Positions 20,359 to 29,030 of a stretch of DNA of 64,000 bases are shown piece after piece; position 1 is the first letter of the stretch; each line of letters begins with the position of its first letter. The position numbers were made by a program, and so were the translations under genes. The notes under the pieces were generated by a model that saw nothing but the letters and a program-made list of their open reading frames with translations, ran no database searches and was not told the origin of the DNA. The stretch comes from Lachnospiraceae bacterium (lineage in GTDB: Bacteria; Bacillota; Clostridia; Lachnospirales; Lachnospiraceae). The stretch covers positions 101,031 through 165,030 of the forward strand of contig JAILJC010000180.1 in assembly GCA_024694965.1 (NCBI GenBank), given 5' to 3'.

Positions 20359-21714
20359 ATGAGTTATTGGATAGTTGTTGTCGATGATGAGCCGATAAGT
20401 CTCGCAAATGCCAAAAATCTTCTTGTCGAACAGGATATGAAGGTAAGTTGTCTGCGCTCGGGCAAGGATCTTATGAGGTTTATAAAGAACAATACTCCGG
20501 ATCTTATCCTGTTGGATATCCTGATGCCCGAAATGGACGGTTTCGAAACATATCGTGCTCTCCGCCAGCATGAAGAGAATACCGGCATGGCAAAGACACC
20601 GGTCATCTTTCTGACCGGAGAAAGCAACAGCGAGACCGAACGAAGGGGACTTAAGGCAGGCGCCTCTGATTACATACGAAAGCCCTTTGATAAGGATATA
20701 TTTATAAAACGTATCAACAATACGTTAATGAACAGCAAAATGATCGAAAGCCTTACCGAAGAGGCTACGATCGATAAGCTTACGGGATTCTTAAATAAAT
20801 CAAGCGGTACCGACAGGATTTCGCAGCTCATAAAAACACGTGCAGGTGCCCTGGTGGTTTTTGATCTTGACAGTTTTAAGCTGGTCAACGATCTTTACGG
20901 CCATGATATGGGCGATCGTATTCTTGTGGCATTTTCCGGTATTGTCAGGAATAACATACGGGCAGAGGATGTTGTAAGCCGGATAGGCGGCGATGAGTTC
21001 ATGGCCTTTTTTGTCGATGTGGACGAAGAGGAAGCGATCTCATCGCTTACGAACCGCCTTAACGAGCAGCTGGTGCGGGAAGCGGAAGCCCTTATGGGCG
21101 GGGACTGCGGGATCCCGCTTGGGATATCTGTAGGAGCAGTATTTGCTTCGGATCAGAACAACGATTACCAGATACTTTTCCAATATGCCGACAGCGCTCT
21201 GTATAAAGTCAAACAGAACGGAAAACACGGGTATGCGATATATGACCGGGGCAGTGAGGACGAGGCCGGGGAAGTTGACCTTGAGAATGAGCTGCTCCGT
21301 GTTACAAAGATCGTTGAAGAGCGCGGAGAAGGAAAGGGCGCTATGCTTTTGGGCCGTGAAGCCTTCTCGTGGAATTACCGTCTCATCATCAGGCTTATAA
21401 AGCGTTATCGTACGGTTGCGGGCAGGATACTGTTTTCCGTTGAGTCAGATAAGAAGGATGTTATATTTTCGGAGATTGTTGCCGAATTTGGCAATGTCCT
21501 TAAGAATTCGCTGCGCAAGAGCGATATAATCTTTCAGAGTAAACAGAATCAGTTTTTTGTGGTGCTCCTGCAGCTGACGCAGAAGGATACGCCAAAGGTT
21601 ATCGAACGCGTGATGAAGAACTGGGAAAAGTCCGGGTATCACGACAGGGTAAAGATCGATCATGTGACCGGAGCTTTGACTGCGGATGATGAGAGGAAGC
21701 AGAGGAAAGAATGA
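20359..21714 (+). CDS. Response regulator with GGDEF diguanylate cyclase domain and degenerate C-terminal GGDEF-like region
   Basis: Receiver VVVDDEP...LLDILMPEMDG...KPF; RAEDVVSRIGGDEF with I-site RxxD; ATG 20359 behind AGGAGATA. Confidence 0.9.
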   Translation: MSYWIVVVDDEPISLANAKNLLVEQDMKVSCLRSGKDLMRFIKNNTPDLILLDILMPEMDGFETYRALRQHEENTGMAKTPVIFLTGESNSETERRGLKAGASDYIRKPFDKDIFIKRINNTLMNSKMIESLTEEATIDKLTGFLNKSSGTDRISQLIKTRAGALVVFDLDSFKLVNDLYGHDMGDRILVAFSGIVRNNIRAEDVVSRIGGDEFMAFFVDVDEEEAISSLTNRLNEQLVREAEALMGGDCGIPLGISVGAVFASDQNNDYQILFQYADSALYKVKQNGKHGYAIYDRGSEDEAGEVDLENELLRVTKIVEERGEGKGAMLLGREAFSWNYRLIIRLIKRYRTVAGRILFSVESDKKDVIFSEIVAEFGNVLKNSLRKSDIIFQSKQNQFFVVLLQLTQKDTPKVIERVMKNWEKSGYHDRVKIDHVTGALTADDERKQRKE

Positions 21715-22841
21715 AAATCACAGTAAGGGAATATCCGCTGACTATCCTTATGGCAGTTCTGATACTTGCGTGTTTTGCAGGGTATCTTACCGGAGGGGAT
21801 GGCGGGTTTTCGGCTACCGAGAACAGATATCTGGCAAAGCGTCCCGCCTTTTCGGTATCGGCAGTTGCCGACGGGAGCTTCATGGAGCAATTTGAGCTGT
21901 ATGTAAAGGAGCAGCTTCCGCTGCGTGATATGCTGATAAGGTTAAAGGCAGCGGCTTCGGGAGTAATGCTCAAGAACGAAAACAACGGCATTGTTATGGG
22001 GAAGGACGGCTATCTGTTTGAAAAGCTCGTAAATACAGGGGAACAGCTGGATAAGAACAGGGCGGCGCTCAATGCTTTTGCGGATAAGTCGGGCAGGGAC
22101 ATACATGTGTGTATCGTCCCGAATTCATGTGAAATACTGTCGGACCTTAAACCGGCAGGTTTTCCCGGCATATCGCAGAAGGCTTATATAGATGATCTGT
22201 ACGGAGAACTTTTAACTCACGGGAACGTGGGTACAACGGACTTATCGGGTATTCTTACGGAACATGCGGATGAATATATCTATTACCGTACGGACCATCA
22301 TTGGACAACACAGGGTGCATATTACGGATATCTTAAGCTGTGTGATGACATGGGACTTGAGGCTGTCGGATCAGATGAGCTTTCGGTGTTAAGGGAAGAG
22401 GCTTCCGGTTTTTACGGGACTTATTATTCAAAATACCGGGGACCGGGGGTGAAACCGGACACGATCACATATTATGATATACCGGTATTAAACTTTACGG
22501 CAGGAGATAAGGTTTATGATTCCATGTATGATCCCGAGAAGCTGAAGATATATGACAAGTATGCGATGTTCATGCACGGTAACGAGGGGATCAGTGTTAT
22601 CGAGTCGGTTCCCGGCGGCAGGGAAAAGAAAAATGAACTTATAATATTCAAGGATTCATATGCCAACTGCCTGATACCTTTTTTAACATATGATTATGGC
22701 AGGATAACCGTCATAGATTTAAGGTATTATGCGGATCCCGTAAGTGAACTGTTAAGCGAGCATCCCGATGCCGATGTCCTTCTTTTGTACAATTTTATGC
22801 ATTTTAACGAAGATAATCACTTTTACAGGCTTACAGGCTGA
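21711..22841 (+). CDS. DHHW-family (AlgX/AlgJ-like) polysaccharide O-acetylation protein
   Basis: ENRYLAKRPAFS...YYRTDHHWTTQGAYYGYLKL; ATGA overlap with upstream gene. Confidence 0.85.
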   Translation: MKITVREYPLTILMAVLILACFAGYLTGGDGGFSATENRYLAKRPAFSVSAVADGSFMEQFELYVKEQLPLRDMLIRLKAAASGVMLKNENNGIVMGKDGYLFEKLVNTGEQLDKNRAALNAFADKSGRDIHVCIVPNSCEILSDLKPAGFPGISQKAYIDDLYGELLTHGNVGTTDLSGILTEHADEYIYYRTDHHWTTQGAYYGYLKLCDDMGLEAVGSDELSVLREEASGFYGTYYSKYRGPGVKPDTITYYDIPVLNFTAGDKVYDSMYDPEKLKIYDKYAMFMHGNEGISVIESVPGGREKKNELIIFKDSYANCLIPFLTYDYGRITVIDLRYYADPVSELLSEHPDADVLLLYNFMHFNEDNHFYRLTG

Positions 22842-22930
22842 CAATATGACGCTTGCAAGTTAATGCGTTTATTGATATATTGGAGTTGCGTATCTGATCG
22901 TATTTTAATCGGATGGTGAGGGGAAAGGCT

Positions 22931-24049
22931 TTGAGCAGTAATAATCCGTTATTCAATTTATTTGGTCCGTCTTCATCGCAGGGCGGAATGAGCGAGGAGG
23001 AACTTGCCGTAGTTGAGCGCAGGCGTACGGTCAGGGTGATCTCCGTTGTTTTTGTTGTCCTCTGCACCCTCTTTCTTGCCGTGATGGCGGGAGCGATGAT
23101 CGCACTGTGGGATACCGGAAAGTCATCCAGGGACCTTCTGGCCGTTATGAACGGAAGTTATGTATATGCAAAAACCCAGGAAGAACTTGAACGCATCGCT
23201 AATGAAGAGGAAGCCATCGCACAGGCGGATCAGGAAAGCGAGATCATAGATGAGGAAAACGATGAAGAAGGCTTAAGTGTCGTAAACGAGGTCTCAGCTG
23301 TCGATGATGCTGCTTTGAGTGAATCCGATGATGTATCTTTGCAGGACAGTTCGGAATCGGGCATTGATTTTGTTGAGGATGCCGGGGCCGATGCGGAAGC
23401 TTCCATGATGTCAGGCCCGAAGATAAACGTTTATGTTGATCCCAACGTCAATTATCCGCTTCCTTTCAGCGAAGTTGACGAATCGTATTTTAATGATGCG
23501 CTGTTCATCGGGGATTCAAGGCTTCAGGGTTTTGGAATGTATTCCGGGATGCCGGGGACATTCTATGCCGCTACAGGCTTCCAGTTATATAAATATGATT
23601 CTATGGACGTGGTTACTACCGACAGCGGAAAAGTACCGATCACAGAGGCAATGCCTTATGATACCTTTACCAAGATATATATAAAGGTGGGGCTTAACGA
23701 AATGGGCGGTAACGATAATGTATTTTTGAGCAGATATAAGGAACTTATCACATGGCTTAGGGAGAATGAGCCCAGGGCGGTCATATATATCCACGGACTG
23801 CTGCCGGTTACCGCAGCGAAATCGCAATCGGACAAGGTGCATAACAATGACAATGTTAATGCCAGGAATGAGTCGCTTAAGCAGCTGGCAATGGAGCAGC
23901 GGGCATATTATCTGGATGTAGGATCGGCAGTGGCCGGAGCCGACGGAAGCCTGCCTTCCGAGATGGCTGCCGACGGTATTCACCTTAAGGCACAGTACAT
24001 GGATATATGGAAGCAGTATCTATTGTCGCATGCGGTAGTGGTTCAATAA
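22931..24049 (+). CDS. Membrane-anchored SGNH/GDSL hydrolase-like protein
   Basis: N-terminal TM, acidic linker, ALFIGDSRLQGF (block I), KVGLNEMGGND, DGIHLK (catalytic D/H); start 22913 or TTG 22931 uncertain. Confidence 0.75.
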   Translation: MSSNNPLFNLFGPSSSQGGMSEEELAVVERRRTVRVISVVFVVLCTLFLAVMAGAMIALWDTGKSSRDLLAVMNGSYVYAKTQEELERIANEEEAIAQADQESEIIDEENDEEGLSVVNEVSAVDDAALSESDDVSLQDSSESGIDFVEDAGADAEASMMSGPKINVYVDPNVNYPLPFSEVDESYFNDALFIGDSRLQGFGMYSGMPGTFYAATGFQLYKYDSMDVVTTDSGKVPITEAMPYDTFTKIYIKVGLNEMGGNDNVFLSRYKELITWLRENEPRAVIYIHGLLPVTAAKSQSDKVHNNDNVNARNESLKQLAMEQRAYYLDVGSAVAGADGSLPSEMAADGIHLKAQYMDIWKQYLLSHAVVVQ

Positions 24050-24067
24050 AAATTCGGAGGGGAAGTA

Positions 24068-24529
24068 ATGAAAAGAAAGATTATAAGTGTTTTTTCGGTT
24101 GTTTTGATCCTTGCGGTGTTAGCGGGATGCAAGGGTAACGCAGATGTGGATGCAGGTGCTCTGGCAGATGAGCTTAAGGGCCAGGTTACGTATAATGATG
24201 ACCTTTCTGCAATAGACCTGGATACGGCAGGAATGTTTTACAGCTTTGGTGATGCGGATATCACGGAAGCATACTTTTATGAGAGCAGCGGAGCTACTGC
24301 CGAAGAGATCGCTGTAATAAAGTGCTCGTCCGATGCGGATGCCGGTAAGGTGGAGGAAATACTTAAGCGGCGTGTTGAGGAACAGAAGGAAAGTTTTAAG
24401 GATTATGTTCCCGCAGAGCTTGAGAAGCTCAATACAGCCATAGTACAAAGGTCCGGTAAGTGTGTGATCCTCTCTGTAAGTGACGAGCCGGACAAGGCAA
24501 GGGATATTATAAAGAAATATACAAAATAG
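24068..24529 (+). CDS. DUF4358 lipoprotein
   Basis: Lipobox LAVLAGC; GMFYSFGDADITEAYFYESSGATAEEIAVIKC characteristic of DUF4358. Confidence 0.75.
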   Translation: MKRKIISVFSVVLILAVLAGCKGNADVDAGALADELKGQVTYNDDLSAIDLDTAGMFYSFGDADITEAYFYESSGATAEEIAVIKCSSDADAGKVEEILKRRVEEQKESFKDYVPAELEKLNTAIVQRSGKCVILSVSDEPDKARDIIKKYTK

Positions 24530-24668
24530 GATCACGAAGGAAGGCTGTTCCCGAGCTTAATTGATTGAATAGTATAAACAATTAGATGATTTATGAATAT
24601 ATAAACTAATAATGCAGCTTATTTGTGAAAAATTATCGAAAAATATTTAATAATTTATGAAAAAAGTA

Positions 24669-24697
24669 TTGACAATTCACAAATGCAGCATTATAAT
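24669..24697 (+). promoter_or_regulatory. Consensus promoter TTGACA-17-TATAAT
   Basis: TTGACA 24669-24674, TATAAT 24692-24697; both hexamers match consensus exactly with 17 bp spacing. Confidence 0.85.
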
Positions 24698-24711
24698 CTA
24701 GTTGTGAATTG
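24673..24711. promoter_or_regulatory. Perfect 10-bp inverted repeat CAATTCACAA-N19-TTGTGAATTG overlapping the promoter
   Basis: Arms 24673-24682 and 24702-24711 are exact reverse complements. Confidence 0.7.
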
Positions 24712-25050
24712 AAAGAACAGAATTGATCATAAGTTTCGAATACGCGATGCGGGTGTCGGGACTTGGGCAGTGGTCTTAGGGACACGATATTAGAACAGGA
24801 CAGGCGATGTAAAGCACAGTACATTGAGAAGGGTATGTACATTATAGGTCCGGGTATCGAAGCCGAAGTCGGGAAAACTGAATAGGGAGTCGGATAATTA
24901 TCGAGTGCAGGAGCACTTAAAAATTTATATAAATAAGTCGACCCCGGAAAGGTATTTGAAACGGAAAAGTGAGGTGCAGTCCATTGGGAACTGACGTGAC
25001 TGAATGAGGGCGGATGCAGACGTAAAGAAGTCGCATCCGCTCTCATTTTT
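24704..25050 (+). ncRNA. Candidate structured non-coding RNA of ~350 nt, family not identified
   Basis: Consensus promoter, several local stems (GTACAT/ATGTAC 24819-24840; GAGTGC-AGGA-GCACTT 24903-24918), no + strand ORF listed, strong terminator at end. Confidence 0.75.
25003..25050 (+). terminator. Rho-independent terminator of the ncRNA
   Basis: AATGAGGGCGGATGC / GCATCCGCTCTCATT, 15-bp stem with one G-U, followed by TTTT. Confidence 0.88.
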
Positions 25051-25086
25051 GTGCAGAGCACCCGGCGAGGTATTGTAAAGCTTAGC

Positions 25087-25115
25087 GGGGATGCCCCGAA
25101 CGGGGTTTCTTTTTT
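25087..25115 (+). terminator. Second terminator or attenuator-like element before the amidase gene
   Basis: GGGGATGCCCCGAACGGGGTTTCTTTTTT; CCCC can pair with either flanking GGGG. Confidence 0.6.
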
Positions 25116-25140
25116 GGGGATGAAATGTTAAAATATATGC

Positions 25141-26505
25141 ATGAAAAGGCTGGTCTTTCCGTTTATTATCATATTGTGCTGCCTAATTTTAGCAAGAAGG
25201 GTCGAAGCATCGGATAAGGTTGTCATAGTCATAGATCCCGGACATGGCGGTATAGGGGATGACGATACCGAAAACGGTGCACTTTATAAGGACGGTTTGG
25301 CAGAGAAGGATATCAATCTTGTAACCTCGCTTGCGATGAAAGACGAGCTTATGAAATACAATAACGTCGCGGTGTATCTTACCAGGGAGGATGACACAAA
25401 GCTGTCACTGGGAGAACGTGTTGATTTTGCCAGTATGGTACAGGCCGACGTGATGATAAGCTGCCATTATAACGCCTCACAGGATCACCTGTTTTATGGT
25501 TCCGAGATATTTACATCCGCTTTCGGTAACTGTTATATGACGGGTAATGCACTCGCACAGTGCATAATGAAGCGCTGGGTCGATAACGGTCTTGACGAAA
25601 AGGGTATCAAGGTACGTATAGGTAAAAACGGAAACGATTATTACGGAGTCATAAGAAAGGGAAGGGAAGCAGGCCTTCCCGTCATAATAATAGAACACGG
25701 TTATCTTGACAATCATATAGATTATGAGAGGCTCGGGACCTACGAGGACTGGGAGAGAATGGGAAGGCTTGATGCGGCAGGAATAGCCGACTACTACGGG
25801 CTGAGCAGGGATGAGATCCTTGATGAAGTCCTGCCTGCTTTTTTCGCACCGGAACCTGACGGGTATGTGGAACCCGATACAACCGAGCCTGAGGATGTTA
25901 CCTTAAAGATCACCGATCTTGACATTGATACGAGTGAGATCAGCTATGAGATAAAAGCAACTGAGCCTGACGGCTGCCTTATGTATTACGGACTTGCGCT
26001 GGGTGAGCCTGTCGATATACCACCGTCCGATTACGGGGATCTTATGCTGTGGGATAAGGGTAAGGACGTGATGAGGGGAACTTTCAGTGTTCCCACAGGA
26101 TACAGTGGTAAGGTTACAGCCAGGGTATATAACATATACGAACTCTATACCGATAGTCTTTCGAAGGATGTTGATATGCGTTCGCTGCTTGAAGAGAGGA
26201 CCAGGCTTCTTGAGAAGGAAGCAAGGGAGGCTGCCGAGGAAGCAAGGAAAAAGGAAGAGGCCGCCGCGGAAAAAAGGCGCATAGCGAGCGAAAAGGCAAA
26301 GGAGAGAGAAGAGGTTGGAGATTTTTCCATCCTGCTCGGCGGACGAAATGACGGAAGCGGGAAGATGAGTGAAGCAACCAGGAAAAGGAGGGTGGCCGCG
26401 CTTGTGACCGTGTTCATAATACTGACGGTTACACTGTTATGCATCATAATATACAGTATGAGAAAGAAAATTATTAAATTTCTTAAAGATAGAGAAGGAT
26501 TATAG
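25141..26505 (+). CDS. N-acetylmuramoyl-L-alanine amidase (Amidase_3) with C-terminal charged coiled-coil and TM anchor
   Basis: KVVIVIDPGHGGIGDDDTENG, ISCHYNAS, VIIIEHGYLDN; C-terminal TM VAALVTVFIILTVTLLCIIIY. Confidence 0.88.
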   Translation: MKRLVFPFIIILCCLILARRVEASDKVVIVIDPGHGGIGDDDTENGALYKDGLAEKDINLVTSLAMKDELMKYNNVAVYLTREDDTKLSLGERVDFASMVQADVMISCHYNASQDHLFYGSEIFTSAFGNCYMTGNALAQCIMKRWVDNGLDEKGIKVRIGKNGNDYYGVIRKGREAGLPVIIIEHGYLDNHIDYERLGTYEDWERMGRLDAAGIADYYGLSRDEILDEVLPAFFAPEPDGYVEPDTTEPEDVTLKITDLDIDTSEISYEIKATEPDGCLMYYGLALGEPVDIPPSDYGDLMLWDKGKDVMRGTFSVPTGYSGKVTARVYNIYELYTDSLSKDVDMRSLLEERTRLLEKEAREAAEEARKKEEAAAEKRRIASEKAKEREEVGDFSILLGGRNDGSGKMSEATRKRRVAALVTVFIILTVTLLCIIIYSMRKKIIKFLKDREGL

Positions 26506-26516
26506 GAGGGTTGGGT

Positions 26517-28118
26517 ATGAAGCTTACATTTGTGGGTGCCGCTCACGAGGTTACAGGGAGCTGCCATTATATCGAAGCATGCGGAAAACACATGCTGGTC
26601 GATTACGGAATGGAGCAGGGGATCAACATTTATGAGAATGTCGATCTTCCGGTAGATGCGTCTATGATCGATTGTGTCTTCCTGACACACGCGCATATCG
26701 ATCATTCGGGTCTGCTTCCGCTTTTATATGCAAGGGGATTCAGAGGGCAGATATACGCGACCGATGCAACCTGCGACCTGTGCAGCATAATGCTGCGAGA
26801 CAGTGCTCATATACAGATGTTTGAGGCGGAATGGCATAACCGCAAGGCCAAGAGGGGCAGGGATGTAGAAGAATACGTACCGCTTTATAACATGCAGGAC
26901 GCCGACGGAGCTATCAAGTGTCTGGTTCCGTGTAAGTATGATGCGGTTGTAAAGGTAAGCGAAGATATAAAGATAAGGTTTACCGATGTCGGGCATCTGC
27001 TCGGATCCGCAGCGATAGAGGTGTGGCTTACGGAGGGGGATGTAAGCAGAAAGATAGTCTTTTCGGGTGATGTAGGTAATTTAGACCAGCCGCTTATCAA
27101 GGATCCCGCAACTGTTGATGAAGCGGATTACGTGGTGATCGAGTCGACATACGGCGACAGGCTCCATGACAGGGGCAGGCTCGATTATGTATCCGAACTT
27201 ACGAAGATACTTAAAAAGACCTTTGACAGGGGAGGAAACGTGGTTATCCCTTCGTTCGCGGTAGGACGTACCCAGGAGATGCTGTATTTTTTCCGCCAGA
27301 TAAAGGAGGAGCGGCTTGTCGAAGGGCACGAGGATTTTGAAGTATACATGGACAGTCCCCTTGCTGTGGAAGCAACGGGAGTATTTAACAAGAATATTTA
27401 CGATTGCTTTGACGAAGAAGCAATGGAGCTGGTCAACAAAGGGATAAATCCCATAAGTTTTGCCGGACTTAACCTGTCGATCACAAGTGATGAATCCAAG
27501 GCCATCAACTTCGATGAGAAACCAAAGGTCATTCTTTCAGCTTCGGGAATGTGTGAGGCCGGTCGTGTAAGACATCATCTTAAGCATAACCTGTGGCGGC
27601 CCGAATGCAGCATACTGTTTGTCGGATATCAGGCCGTGGGCACACTGGGGCGCGCGATCGTCGACGGTGCAAAGGAAGTAAGGCTGTTTGGTGAGACCGT
27701 GGAGGTAAGGGCTGAGATAATAAAGCTGGCAGGACTTTCGGGACATGCCGACAAAGCCGGACTTACCGCATGGATGCGTGGCTTTAAGAACGATCCGAAG
27801 AGAGTGTTTATAGTACACGGACAGGATCAGATATGTGATGACTTTGCTTCTTATCTTAAGGAAGAGTATTCGTTTAATACATATGCTCCGTATTCCGGAA
27901 CCTGTTACAATATGGCTGAAGATGTATTTGATTATGAGGCAACAGGTATAAGGATCGTGCCCAAGAAGAAGAAAGGCCTCAGTTCCGTATTCGAGCGTCT
28001 GGTTGCGGCTGGTCAGCGTCTTCTTACCGTCATTCAGCATAATGAGGGCGGAGCCAATAAGGATCTTGCAAAGTTTGCGGATCAGATCAATTCGTTATGC
28101 GATAAGTGGGACCGTTAA
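26517..28118 (+). CDS. MBL-fold metallo-hydrolase with beta-CASP/RNA-specificity domain
   Basis: FLTHAHIDHSGLLPLL, ESTYGDRLH, VIPSFAVGRTQEMLY, ILSASGMCEAGRVRHHL, LSGHADKAGL; AGGAGGG RBS before ATG 26517. Confidence 0.93.
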   Translation: MKLTFVGAAHEVTGSCHYIEACGKHMLVDYGMEQGINIYENVDLPVDASMIDCVFLTHAHIDHSGLLPLLYARGFRGQIYATDATCDLCSIMLRDSAHIQMFEAEWHNRKAKRGRDVEEYVPLYNMQDADGAIKCLVPCKYDAVVKVSEDIKIRFTDVGHLLGSAAIEVWLTEGDVSRKIVFSGDVGNLDQPLIKDPATVDEADYVVIESTYGDRLHDRGRLDYVSELTKILKKTFDRGGNVVIPSFAVGRTQEMLYFFRQIKEERLVEGHEDFEVYMDSPLAVEATGVFNKNIYDCFDEEAMELVNKGINPISFAGLNLSITSDESKAINFDEKPKVILSASGMCEAGRVRHHLKHNLWRPECSILFVGYQAVGTLGRAIVDGAKEVRLFGETVEVRAEIIKLAGLSGHADKAGLTAWMRGFKNDPKRVFIVHGQDQICDDFASYLKEEYSFNTYAPYSGTCYNMAEDVFDYEATGIRIVPKKKKGLSSVFERLVAAGQRLLTVIQHNEGGANKDLAKFADQINSLCDKWDR

Positions 28119-28178
28119 TTGTAAGGGGTTAAGCCGGAGCTCTTATATTATGGGTAATAATACCGAAAGGATAGCAAT

Positions 28179-29024
28179 ATGAGTTACGCTGATAAAGTAT
28201 TTATAGAAATGTGCCGGGATATCCTGGAAAACGGATGCAGTACCGAAGGAGAAAAAGTAAGGCCCAGATGGGAGGACGGCTCTTTTGCGTATACGATAAA
28301 GAAGTTCGGCGTTGTGAACCGCTATGACTTAAGGAAGGAGTTCCCTATAATAACGCTGCGAAAGACCGCTCTTAAAAGCGCGACCGATGAGCTTTTGTGG
28401 ATTTGGCAGAAGAAGTCGAACCGCGTCAGCGAACTAAGCTCCCATATATGGGATGCATGGGCCGACGAAAACGGCACGATCGGCAAGGCATACGGTTACC
28501 AGCTCGGCGTAAAGCATAAATATAAAGAGGGTATGATGGATCAGGTTGACAGGGTTATATATGACCTTAAGAACAATCCCTTCAGCCGCAGGATAATGAC
28601 GAATATCTATGTGCATCAGGATCTCCATGAGATGATGCTGTATCCTTGTGCCTACAGCATGACTTTTAATGTGACCCAGAGAAGAGGAGAGGATAAGCTT
28701 ACGCTGAATGCAATCTTAAATCAGCGTTCACAGGATGTTCTTACCGCTAATAACTGGAACGTAGTTCAATATGCGGTACTTGTGCATATGCTGGCGCAGG
28801 TATGCGATATGAATGTGGGCGAGTTTGTGCATGTGATAGCGGATGCCCATATTTATGACCGTCATGTGGAGCTGGTAAAGGAACTTATAGAAAGGCCTGT
28901 ATATGACGCACCGAAGTTCTGGATCAACCCGGAAGTAAAGGATTTCTATGACTTTACAAAGGATGATGTAAGGGTTGACGGCTACAGGTTCGGTGAACAG
29001 ATAACCATACCCGTTGCCGTATAG
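28179..29024 (+). CDS. thyA: Thymidylate synthase
   Basis: LHEMMLYPCAYSMTFNV active-site Cys, LNAILNQRSQDVLTANNWNVVQYA, HVIADAHIYDRH. Confidence 0.95.
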   Translation: MSYADKVFIEMCRDILENGCSTEGEKVRPRWEDGSFAYTIKKFGVVNRYDLRKEFPIITLRKTALKSATDELLWIWQKKSNRVSELSSHIWDAWADENGTIGKAYGYQLGVKHKYKEGMMDQVDRVIYDLKNNPFSRRIMTNIYVHQDLHEMMLYPCAYSMTFNVTQRRGEDKLTLNAILNQRSQDVLTANNWNVVQYAVLVHMLAQVCDMNVGEFVHVIADAHIYDRHVELVKELIERPVYDAPKFWINPEVKDFYDFTKDDVRVDGYRFGEQITIPVAV

Positions 29025-29030
29025 GAGATA

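Noticed and set aside
24704-25050. Assigning the ncRNA as tmRNA or RNase P RNA
   Set aside because: No tRNA-like 3' end, no GGTTTCGAC, no tag ORF, and no GAGGAAAGTCC core; size alone is not enough.
24633-25061. 142-aa minus-strand ORF over the ncRNA region
   Set aside because: Ser/Pro/Tyr-rich, no domain or RBS, and reads through the promoter and hairpins of the opposite-strand RNA.
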